A stretch of 64,000 bases of DNA, from assembly GCF_000143535.2 (NCBI RefSeq), contig NC_037310.1, positions 992,001 through 1,056,000 on the forward strand. Direction: 5' to 3'. The position numbers were made by a program, and so were the translations under genes. This document shows, piece by piece, positions 48,719 to 59,137 of the stretch. Source of the stretch: Botrytis cinerea B05.10. Taxonomy: Eukaryota; Ascomycota; Leotiomycetes; Helotiales; Sclerotiniaceae. Each line of letters starts with the position of its first letter. Position 1 is the first letter of the stretch. The notes under the pieces are model-generated. The model saw nothing but the letters and a program-made list of their open reading frames with translations. It ran no database searches and was not told the origin of the DNA.

Positions 48719-51700
48719 GAACTCGATATGTTATAATGGGTCAAAAATTGACACTTTGATTCACTGATTCTTGATTCGCGATCTTGATAACGCTCGTGAT
48801 GTAGTCAAGCTCTCATGTCGAGTCTTCACTACTGGGTTGTAAATTGTTGCGAGGCTGGGATTTCTGCTGGATCATAAGGCTTCTGTAGAGAATTAGAAAC
48901 GACCGGCTCACGCTTTGCAATTGACATGATGCACCTACAGCTGCGATTTGATCGTATATGGAATCTGGGTATAATGAATAAATCGCAAACAGTGTTAGAC
49001 GACGTAATTATCCAGGGCTACGAGGGCTGCTATCTCGCTGAACATAATCAGACAGACTGGATAACATTCAAGTAGATAAAGATAAATGATACAGGATCAA
49101 AAATCGAGAAAGAAGCGAATTGGTGGATTGATGAATTGAGAAAACAGAATGGAGAGCCCCGGGAGCTGCTGACTTTTCCTGCGTACACTGCACTGAATCT
49201 GATGGATGAACAAGAAGTAGTCGAAGTTCTGAATAGAAAATAAAGCTGAAGGTTGATTGCGCCTCAATAGAACTTCCAGGTTAGCGCCACTCTTTTGCGA
49301 TCAAGTCTCTTTCAAGGCTTAGCTTGTTCTTGCCTTAAAACATGCTTTTTTCTCTCTTTCTAATGTTGACTGTATCAGATAATGCCTGCTGGGGAGGGAG
49401 GTATCTGCCATCAATATGAATCATACGATTCGATGAATTTTCATGACTGTTGTTATGTATTATGTGCTCTTCATGTGTGCAAGCACTAGGGCATGTAAAA
49501 ATGCCTACCTGCTCAGGAACTCTGGAGATGAATTACTCTATACAGATTGATACCTGTCTACCTAGCTATGCTTTGAGTCTAGTCTTCGATTTACAAGAGC
49601 TGAGACTCATCAACACCCAGCCAGCCCTTCCTGCACAGCGGTAGTGACCATTTTACACAAAGCATTCATTCATGTCTGGCAGGGTAGGATGGAGAATACA
49701 TATGTGGTAGGCAGGAAGCAGTAGGTAGTCGCCACTTCAACGTCTCTATGTGGACGAAGAAAGCGAAAGAGCAGATCGCTCACGAAGAATCATACCTGGG
49801 GATCATGGAAACACAGATTTCAATACTGCGTGATAGCATCCGTTTGCACTCAAAAGCAAATAACAAATTTAACGCCTATGGACTGTATAACTCTATCCAT
49901 TCGGCTTACGACCGGAGATATTGATTGCTTGATTTGATAATAAATATTGAAGAGAGCATTTAAGTTCGGTATATATTTATGGCCTTCCGGTTTCGGTTCT
50001 TGGTTCTGCTAGAGAGAGTGTGTTTTCATGCTGTCAGATGTTTGATGATTCAAGTTTTACTCTGACGAGGCATCTACAGTATTAGGCTCACAAGTGACAG
50101 TTCATCACCTTCTCGTCCTCGTCACGACTATCCTGCTTCCATAATCCATTACCTATTTGCTTGTCATCTATCAGCTGGTCGGTGATCATTTGAAGCATGT
50201 ATGGCTTCGGCTTCGTGTGGACAAATTACCAAGATAGCAGAGCTAAATCCAATGAGGCAAAAACTAGGGGACGTATCGATTTGATTGGAGGGCCTTTAAG
50301 ATGTTTTAGTCTTCTCGTTCTTTTCTTAACTTCCTCAGCCACATCAATTCTTGTCTCATCTATCACGTATAGGGTCCACCCCCGTATAGACTTCACCTCG
50401 CAATGGCTGTAAATCGTTTGAATTCTCGGCATTTGAGCCTCAGAGACTCAAATTTACATCCAACAGTCAAAGGGTGATGAATATTGTATGAGGATGGCTG
50501 AATGCCTAGTTGGGCATATCAAATTCTGACTGTCTCCCTTCATCTGTGTGAAACAACCGAACCTCACACCAAAACTGGTCTCCCAAACCCCGGAGTATCT
50601 AATCAAACCTAGAATGGTAACAGATTTGATTGTCAAAATTCGAATTGGATCATTCAAAAGCACTGCAATGTAAGGCTCGCTTGATATACCTTATTTCGTC
50701 CATCGCGTGACTGGTTCCAGCACTGCATGTACACGCCAGGGTAAAAGTATCATGAAATTGGTGCACATAGGACGAAACTTACTCAGATCAGAACCCCCTC
50801 TGAAGTATTTGTATTGCCTCCCGTCTTTTCTCCACCGCCGTAACTTTTGTTCACCCCCAATCCTGCTCTGCTCTGAAAAGGTCATCGAATCCACAATGTT
50901 AGTTGGCCATTGGACGAACAACTTATGGGTGTAGTCGTCCATGACAAAGAACCTTCAGCCACGGCTGAAAATGCGACAACCTTGGCCAATTGATCTACGC
51001 CGGTTGTCGCCTCCCTGTAGAGCACTGCCTTAGGTCTTGACATTACATCTCAAAACACAGGTCCGAGGTATGACATAGCATCCCCTAGAAGGAGTCGATG
51101 AGATGACATGAGATGGCATGATTGTTCAACGTCGATTTCGATAACCCGGAGTATTTGGTCCCTTGTTCTAGGGGAAACCCGATCAAAATGACGTTAATCT
51201 AATCAACAGGCACGGAGATAGATTGACGGAAGGATGGTTGAGCATTGATAGATTGCTCTAGATTCTCCATCTTCGTCGTTACTTGCATCATAAAAGGCAC
51301 CAGCCACACATCACATCGTAGAAAAGTGTTCATATTCCTGTTTCTTGCTTGAATGACATAGCTTCACAGTTTTTTTCACAATTTCCCGATCCACTAAATG
51401 CTGCAAGACAGGGCGCACGGCTTCCTATCCTTTTCCTATCATGATATCTATTATAGCTGTCTAGCTTACCTTGTAGTTGATACTTCTACCGTGTACATGT
51501 GCTGTCTTTGTAGTAAAGTCACATGACGCGTTTCTTCGGTGATTTCGAAGCTTGCATGGATGTGGAGTTGCTCAACAGCTTAATCTTCGAATATAAAGTT
51601 CGGTCTAGAGTCTCCAATGAAAGAGGCAACAGAGAAGACGGCTAGCAATGAGAAAGATTGTTCCTTAGATTCGTTGAAGTTTCAAACCTTTTTGGATGAC

Positions 51701-52512
51701 AAATCAAACAATTTACAATATGGATATGGCATGACGAAAAAAAAACCACAGAGAAATGCACGTAATGAGAAGAGACAAGGTATTGTGTAACAATCGGATG
51801 GTGGCCCTTCACTTGATTTCTATGATTAGTAAATTAATGAATCCAAAATGGAGATTGAAATGTTGGACCCCCTTTTTCAATTCTTTCGAGGTCGCTAATC
51901 ATGACTGCTAACTATGTCTTTCTTACATGACTCCTAGAGAATCTTTTCATGATATAGAGTAGCGTCTTATCAGCCAGTATAGTAAACGATCAGATATTTT
52001 ACTCTCAGCCTTTCGATCCGGAAGGGAACATAGGGTGAAGGTGAAATTATCGCTCGCCCCGTAAATGCCCTTGACGTCTGAATTGTTCTTGGCAACTGAC
52101 TCTAAGTCTACGAGAAATATCACTTTCTTCAAAGACATCTCTCATAAGTAGAATGATTTTCTATACTGGGAGGAGAGAAATCAGAAAGAGAATACAAAGA
52201 AGCAAAGGGAGGTCACAAGAAGGAGTCACGGCTTCTGATCTGCGCTGATAACAGAACACAAGAAAGGTCTCAAAAGATGATTTAGACATCCCAGGAATGC
52301 TAGGTATACTTCCTTGTTTAGATGCGGTTGGAGAATTGGGCGCTGGTAGCTTGAATGACCTATTTCGGACAAGAAATTTGTTTGGGTATAAGATCATGGA
52401 AGAGAGTCATACTTTTAAAGTGTGCATGAATCAGGTATTTCAGAGGATGATTGATCTTCAACACCATCTTAGCAATGCATAACTTCCTTCAACTTAAGCC
52501 TACACACCCGAG
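48719..52512. other. 3.8 kb region without recognisable gene upstream of the zinc-finger gene
   Basis: No open frame above about 85 codons and none with a known domain. The left part is the promoter/leader of the zinc-finger gene; the right end is the 3' flank of the PGM-like gene. A pyrimidine/A-rich run (51738-51748) is seen. There is no strong AT bias like that of heavily RIP-mutated repeats and no transposase remnant that I can read. Confidence 0.5.
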
Positions 52513-53335
52513 CTACTTTGGAACCTCAGTTGTTGCTTCTCCAATGCCCTTTTCAATCTCACTAGGATAATCATTAATGGTCATTCCAAAAACTCCCTTT
52601 GCACTCTTCCCTAACCCTCCGCCGTTGGATTCGGTGACTTCCCGTTCCACAAGCTCGGCGCTTTCTTGTCTATCGTCATCAGCAAAGTCAAAAATTCGGT
52701 AGTCCGCATTCGCATATTGCCTGAAGCTGACGCAAGTCCGGAGAAACGCCGCATGAGAAACCACAGCAATAACCTTCTCTGGGCGTTGCTGTAACCATTT
52801 CCTGGCGGCAACTCCTCGTCTTGTCAGAGCATCCTTCGAATACTCATACAGACCAGACTTTGCTGGAAACAGTGGATCAACAGCTGACCAGTCAAATTGT
52901 GGCCATTCCTTCTCCATAATTTCGATGGGAGTTCCTGTATCACATGGCTTGTTTGAGCTCTCCTGCCATTCAGGTCGAAGTATAACGGGAACACCGCCCT
53001 TCATCAACCAGCCCAGAACTTGCTGCGCTGTTTGCAAAGTCCGTCTCATGGGGCTCACCACAATGAGATCAATTTCCCGAGCCAATGGAACTTCATTCTC
53101 AAGATGGCTAGCCAATTCATCACACTGTGTCCCGAAGCCAAGACCGGTCAACGCCGGGTCATGTAGCTCATAGTTATGTGCCCTGAAAAATCAGCCCAGG
53201 TCACAAATGATATTACAGGATGACTTATTAGACACATCTTGTGCAATGTTAGCCAGAAACCGTAATGTAGATGAGTCTTGCTGACTAACTATGGAGTGCT
53301 TGTGCATGCCTAATCAAGATGATTGTTGGAGGCAT
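52513..53335 (-). CDS. histidine phosphatase superfamily (phosphoglycerate-mutase-like) protein
   Basis: Small cytosolic phosphatase/mutase-like protein, 242 aa; substrate unknown. Model: exon 53335-53290, micro-exon 53237-53225 (13 nt) and exon 53182-52513. Exon 1 gives MPPTIILIRHAQALH, with the catalytic Arg9-His10. The micro-exon gives NVSN, completing the family string RHAQALHNV. Exon 3 continues HDPALTGLGF, SPMRRTLQTAQQVL, EWQESS (general acid, near Glu91) and VVSHAAFLR with the second catalytic His163. Joining exons 1 and 3 directly would break the frame, so an exon between them is needed. The micro-exon's donor (GTCATC) and 42-nt intron are weak, and this is the least certain part. It is divergent from the STK19-like gene. 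Confidence 0.82.
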
Positions 53336-53979
53336 CTTGCAACACGGTAATCAAAGTGTATTTGAATATTGGTAGATTTTGTTAAGAAGTAAGTGCTACA
53401 CAAGGAACTGAAAGATGAATAGGTAAGCTTTGTGTAAAATGGGTGAAGAAGAGTTTGTATACATACACAGGTTATCCTGCGAATATAAAGATAGGTATAT
53501 ATAGTTAGGTAAAGGATGGAATGTTGTTACTCATTCAACCAGGAAACAGTGATTGTTGACGTGGTGAGTACAATTCTAGAGTTATTTCGGTGGACAGTGG
53601 AGTAGCATGTGGTGTTAGTCATCGATGTCGGTCGGTCAGCTTTGTCCCGATGGCTAGCTCCACAAAGCAGTCCAAAGAGAGACAGAAAAACACTGATATT
53701 TTGATCTCAAATCATGATGTTAGTTTGTGGACTTCATAATAGAAATGTTTAAGAGGTCTAATTAATGATTCATCTCATCTTGAACATTACAAAGAGTAAG
53801 TTTGCTTTATGTATCTTCTATTTCGTGCACATGAAGGGGCTAGCTGCAAGGCTAACCGATAAGGATAAGCAAGGAGGCAAGACAGGGCAGGCCGTGTAAT
53901 TATGTTGAAGTAGGTAGTGGCAATTGTCTTTCTGTCAACTTGATCATCACGCAGTACGGAATTCTGATCTGTTCCAACC
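53336..53979. promoter_or_regulatory. divergent promoter region between PGM-like and STK19-like genes
   Basis: A stretch of 644 nt between opposite start codons. AT-rich with TATATA tracts near 53495-53505. No supported gene; the minus-strand frame 53787-54197 mainly lies antisense to the STK19-like gene. Confidence 0.5.
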
Positions 53980-55152
53980 ATGAGTCTATATCGTTCTGCA
54001 GCACTCTCCAGTCGAATTAAAAAGTCTACCCCTTCATTGAAGCGAAGTTCATCCTCCCCCTTCTCTTCCCTGCCCAAAAGGAAACCTCCACAACGTTCGA
54101 AATCGAGAGCAGACTGTGATGATGACGAAGAGGAGGACTTTTTTGATGATAAACTTGATGATATAGGTCTGGTCAAAGCTCTTGCAACTGATCTCACCTT
54201 ACGGGATGTTGCGCAAGCTATTCAATATATCAAGGGTAGGATGTGGAACCATATGCCAGTGCAGAGGAGTGGTATGAATTCCACACGAATTGCGGAGGTC
54301 CTCAACTACCGGGATTCATTACCAAATATCGTTACTGTCTCACATGTTCAAGCTTTACTAAACTCTCCTACTGCTGCTGAACGAGAGATCGTAGAATTAG
54401 TACATGGAGGGGCGATAAGAAAAGTTGTTGTGGGTGGGAGAGGAAGCCTTGGGGAATTTTTGATATTGGTGAAGGATTTAGAGATCATGATAGAGAGAAG
54501 CAACCTTACAGCTTCCTCAAAAGAAGACTTAAAGAAACTACTGTGTGAAAATCCTACCGCGCTAAAGTTTCCTAGATCCCAATTCACGGAAGAAAACGCC
54601 CACAAATTGATACATGCTGGCTTCCTTACCTCGTCAACGACCAATTACACGGTCACAGATCATTTCTCGAGGCCAGGTGACGGTTCAAAAGGAACCCTTA
54701 CTTCACTAGACAGTATCTCAAGGGCAGGTTCCGGATCTCTAGCTGCCGTTGGTGGTGAAGGGGCAGTTCATGCTTCTGGAGGGAGTGGAGGCGGCGCTCG
54801 ATTGTCGGGAAAGGGCGATTTCACTTTTTCCCTTCCAGCAACAGGTCAATTTTTGAAACTGTTGAGTAATGCCCGCCTTCACCTCGTGTCCTTGCTCTCG
54901 AAATCGAAGTATCGAGAAGCACCCGAATCTCTTCTACGGCAGCGGTGGGATGGTGGAATCGAAACAGACGAAGCAACTAGCACGGCCAAGAGGCATAGAG
55001 GAGAATTCTCTGGCGTTCTTCCTGGCAAAACCAGGAAATGGAAGCAGTTTTATGGAATCTCGTTTGAATGGATATTGGCAGAGTGTGTTGGCGCAGGCTT
55101 AGTTGAAGTCTTCGATACCAGGAGCATTGGGAGGGGCGTACGTGCATTATAA
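53980..55152 (+). CDS. STK19-family winged-helix protein
   Basis: Member of the family named after human STK19. That protein was first called a kinase and is now known as a DNA-binding winged-helix factor in transcription-coupled repair. Intronless, 390 aa. A basic, Ser/Pro-rich N-terminus (1-60) ends in an acidic run (DDDEEEDFFDD). The family core begins near 62 (LVKALATDLTLRDVAQAIQYI). It continues with GMNSTRIAEVLNYRDSLPNIVTVSHV and HGGAIRKVVVGGRGSLGEFLILVKDLE, then FTEENAHKLIHAGFLTSS. A Gly/Ser-rich insertion (about 230-279) separates this from a last block (GQFLKLLSNARLHLVSLLSKSKYREAPESLLRQRW split across it, ending ISFEWILAECVGAGLVEVFDT). No kinase motifs (no Gly loop, HRD or DFG) are present, agreeing with a non-kinase role. 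The family call is firm. Confidence 0.87.
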   Translation: MSLYRSAALSSRIKKSTPSLKRSSSSPFSSLPKRKPPQRSKSRADCDDDEEEDFFDDKLDDIGLVKALATDLTLRDVAQAIQYIKGRMWNHMPVQRSGMNSTRIAEVLNYRDSLPNIVTVSHVQALLNSPTAAEREIVELVHGGAIRKVVVGGRGSLGEFLILVKDLEIMIERSNLTASSKEDLKKLLCENPTALKFPRSQFTEENAHKLIHAGFLTSSTTNYTVTDHFSRPGDGSKGTLTSLDSISRAGSGSLAAVGGEGAVHASGGSGGGARLSGKGDFTFSLPATGQFLKLLSNARLHLVSLLSKSKYREAPESLLRQRWDGGIETDEATSTAKRHRGEFSGVLPGKTRKWKQFYGISFEWILAECVGAGLVEVFDTRSIGRGVRAL

Positions 55153-56666
55153 ATATCACATGGAGGATCCGGAGTCTATCTGGAATACCGTGGGTGGATT
55201 TTCATCCTTCGCGATCACTGTCGTTTGGAACGGTAGATGAAATTAGATTGTTCGAGTCTACAGGGAGAAACAATGCTTGGTCTAGACTGGCATAAGTTTG
55301 GTAAGCTCCATATAATGTATAAAATTCATATCAAATGCGGAGATCACCAATGGGTGGAGTTCACTACTGCATGTTCAGCAGCGGAGCATTTTGAATGAAC
55401 AGTGCTCAGGTCTCGGGGGTATCAATTTTCCTTCTGTTCAGGGCTTGTTGCATGCAAACACGCATGCGATGGGAGAATAGAGTTGGATATCTAGTAAACC
55501 TCACACATAATCAATGTTCTAATTCGAATTTGATAATTGAATGTTTATGATGTTTCAACTAGAATTCAACAATCAAATGCTCTTTCTTTAAACTTTCAAC
55601 TCAAATTAGATACCTAGGTAGATATCCAAACATCTATTTGGTAATCCATAGTGGTACGTCAATGTGTGTGTATCCATCCATATGCCATAGTAAAATGCAA
55701 CTTGCTGCATTGTTGATATTAATAGCCATCGACCCCATATGTATCAAATGCACTTCCCACTCTCAAATCGTTTCCTTTGATCACTCCAAGCCTTAAGAAA
55801 ATGCAAAAGATTCAAAAACGGCTCCTACCTTGTCATCATGGCACGGATTGGGTGTTCTCTCATTTGTGACCCCTGTGCTTCGTCCAACCCCTGAGCTTCT
55901 TTTAATATTGCCCCTCACACGGGTAATTTTGTAAGAGTGTGGTGAACCTATTATCGATATGAGATCAGTCACAGAGACAGATATGAAGGTTAGGTCGAAT
56001 GTGCTGGGTGGGGCTGAAATCATCAAACGGTATTTCACATGCTGTGTCTAACCAATCCTATTCAGAGCTGGCGTGGAAGAGAGAGAGCAAGCTTTGGATG
56101 GTTCATTCGAAGCAAGTAGCCTTAAAGCAAATATTATGGTTTCGGCACTTAACTCGTTCTTAACAAGACGTGTTTGATCACTGGCATGCTGCCATGCTAC
56201 CAAAACGTATATCGTTTGAGAGTGGGTGCAAGGCAAAGGCAAAAGGGTATCACCATGCAAGAGATATCGATCAATGAGCATCCTTTCAAAAAGTACCGGC
56301 ATGCCATGCATGGTGGATGATTGCAAGCATCTTTATCTGGGGCTCAGGAAGGGCTTATTAGCACACCTTGGTTTGCATCATTCATTGGAGGACGTGGTCT
56401 GGGGTCAAGTGAGATCCTCCGTAGATAGTATGTTAGCGTATTAGCGTGTTGAGAAATAGTGCTTCCTAAATAGCAAAAGCAACTGAAGTTCGGAAATGGC
56501 ACACCTATTTAGTAGTGATACGTAGGAATAAGTAGCATCATATTCATCTACTTGATAAAAGTAACCAGACCTTGGGCGAGAAACCTTCAATATAGATGAA
56601 TCTTCAGCGAATGGGGTTACATTGTGGTGCTGTACAATGAGTCCTACCACACAGGAAGACGACTAT

Positions 56667-56700
56667 GTCGTTGTGCCGTTATGTCGTTATGTCGTTATAG
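56667..56700 (+). repeat. TATGTCGT octamer array
   Basis: About four copies of a GTCGTTAT-type octamer, the second with changes. No coding sense. Confidence 0.75.
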
Positions 56701-57607
56701 TCATCATCCCCGGGTGCGTATCCCACACCATTGACCAATCAAGGGTCTACCCATCTAGCTACTTCCCCTTCATCCCTCCTGTCTCTACTGTGTGTTCTGC
56801 ACAGAGCTAAGACTCTAACAGTTAAGCAAGGTCTTGTCCTTCCTCTACTCCGTAGTTAGTTCCTGCCCAAATTTGAATAATTTCGATAAGGATATCTAGG
56901 ATGTAGGGTAGGTTCAATACATTCCCAAGTGGGTAGAGATTGCCCAAGATGCTCCACACTATCCCCGAAGGAATCATCGTTTATACTCTTTTCCTCCAGA
57001 TTATTTGTTACGGAAGTTGACTTATCCACCCACTCTCTCGGCCCATGGGAAAAAAGAAAGAAGGATATTTTTGCGGCGTGGAAAACAATGATAATGACAA
57101 TAGTAATAATAATGAGAATGAGAATGCCCTCCCAAGATGCCCATGAGAGACACAATGCTCAAAATGCGCCGAGCTCTATTCTCGAGTACGATGTATAGTA
57201 AAAGCTACGAGCGTTGGGTCTAGGTCAAGGTTAGATAGGCGACGGTGGTGGCAAGTCCCTGGTCTTGGGAACTATTATATCATCTCTTATATTTGATAGG
57301 AGAAAAAAAAAAGATTGTGAAGAACCCAGAATCAAACATCCTAAATTACCATGACACTTTCTGCATGTTCTGCATTTCGCTCTTTACCTCATTGATACCT
57401 CCTTCATACATAGATAACTCACAATCTACCAGGGACCGAGTAGTCCCTTTTGTTTTTCCCTCTTTCTCTCTCTTTTCGACCCACCAACTATCCCAATACT
57501 GGTAACGAAAAAGTCCACTCATTCGCCGACCCTTCACAAATCAATCATCTACCCTGCTCAGGTCAACGGTACATTTGCCTTCCCCTTGCAACCTTGCAGT
57601 GAGTAGC

Positions 57608-57700
57608 ACAATCACCCATCACCCATCACCCTTCACCCATCACCCATCATCCTTCACCCACGCCCATCACCCATCGCCCATCGCCCATCAATCACCCAAC
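57608..57700 (+). repeat. CACCCAT heptamer array, about 12 imperfect copies
   Basis: Tandem CACCCAT/CGCCCAT units with a few CCTTCAC variants. The minus strand carries many GGGTGAT units and so could form a G-quadruplex. It is not the fungal telomere repeat (CCCTAA). Confidence 0.85.
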
Positions 57701-59137
57701 CCATGAGTCGAGTCAAGCCGAGAGAGGAAGTGCTTGGTTGATTTCAGACTGGTAGGACGTACCCGCACCCACAGAGTTATACAGCAGGTAAGCTCTTTCG
57801 TTTCCTCCATTCATAGAACAGAACTCTCTTCTATCTTTTATCACCCCTCTGTGGCATATTCCAATAAGCTTCCACGCTGCAGCTCTGCATATCCTATGTA
57901 ACCTTGGGTCTAACACTAAAACGCTACAGAAAAGTACCCAGTACTTGGTTTCCTTTGCTTTCCTTACTTTTTTTCGTCGACTCCTCACTTCTTGTACACG
58001 TCTGACTTCGCGTCACTATTCGAAAGCTTCGTACATTTTTTTTCTACCATTCTATCCATCTCTCACGACTGCGAAAAGAACGAACGATATCACGATCTTT
58101 ATTCATGTTTCATACCAATCTCACTCGTCCTCCCATATCACTCGCCAAGTGACGGCTTCCTGCTTTTGTATCACCAAACCTGCGACTGTTCCTTCATTTG
58201 TCGCCAAATTCACCGTCGGACTCGAGAGATCTACAATTGATTCACCGTTCACAAACCTTAAACATACGATTCCATATCAAAGAAGACCAACAACAGAAGA
58301 CTCTTTTCAACCCTTTCTTACAATTCGATTTCCAGCTTTATCCATCTGTCAATCGCATGAAGAGGCTGGAGGATTGAGGTTCATACTTTCACAAATACCA
58401 ACCAATTGAAGTCGAGAACCTGCACAGCACTGCTTCTTTTTGCCATAGACACCGCATCCAAAGACGCCCAACTTTACAAAGAATCCTTTCCAGAAGTCAA
58501 TGATTCGATCTAGTTTGCTGAATGCATGAACACGATATCACATATAACTTGTCAACGTTTGTTAGTACTGGGACAATCGGACAATTACTGCTGCACATTT
58601 TTTGACTGTGGCACCCAGCATCACGAGCAAAGGGAACTTGCATATCTTGAGGAGGAATTTCCGAAAAATAAATCTTCGTATCTGGAACATACACATGGTT
58701 TTCACATTGGAATCTTAATCTGTAAGGTCTACCCCATATTTGGGATTGGAGCTTGTCCCCTCGAGATAAAGTTGCATGATTATCTGATCTTTTATTTTTC
58801 TGCCCTGATGTCAGGAAGAGTGCACTGACAAGTCAACCAGGTCCAAACGCGCAATCTTGCTAAGGCATATCAGACGGCTGACTATTGGGTTTCACCCACT
58901 TTCGAGAGGACGAATAGGAAACTTGATATAGACCTTGCAAAGGCAGTGAATTGGCTGCTGGGTAAATTCACAAATTGGCTTGAAATCGCAACACTCATTC
59001 ACCCAGTCTAAAGCCGAGAAATTTTTGCAAACGAGTTTCATGGAACTGTAAATTCTACAGCTACAAGGCACTAGAAAGCTTAACCTAGAACTCGGGTGAT
59101 CAACAGCGACCCAAATTGAGCTTCAGAATCAGTAACT

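Larger units (their letters stand above)
55153..59137. other. 4 kb region without recognisable gene, upstream of kinesin
   Basis: Many short frames but none with a domain. The longest (57945-58409, 154 codons) is low-complexity and looks like leader. Visible structure: CCTAGGTAGATATC palindrome (55609-55625), a TATGTCGT array (56667-56700), a CACCCAT heptamer array (57608-57700) and an ATG-plus-three-codon uORF at 59040-59051. Probably the STK19-like 3' UTR plus a long kinesin promoter and leader. Confidence 0.5.

Noticed and set aside
53787..54197. 136-codon minus-strand frame with Ser-rich start
   Set aside because: Mostly antisense to the N-terminus of the STK19-like gene; the Ser run mirrors its acidic and basic codons.
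57608..57700. Telomere-like repeat
   Set aside because: The unit is CACCCAT, not CCCTAA, and it is internal to an otherwise ordinary region.
57945..58409. 154-codon plus-strand frame before the kinesin
   Set aside because: Low-complexity Ser/Thr/His sequence typical of AT/CT-rich leader; no domain.
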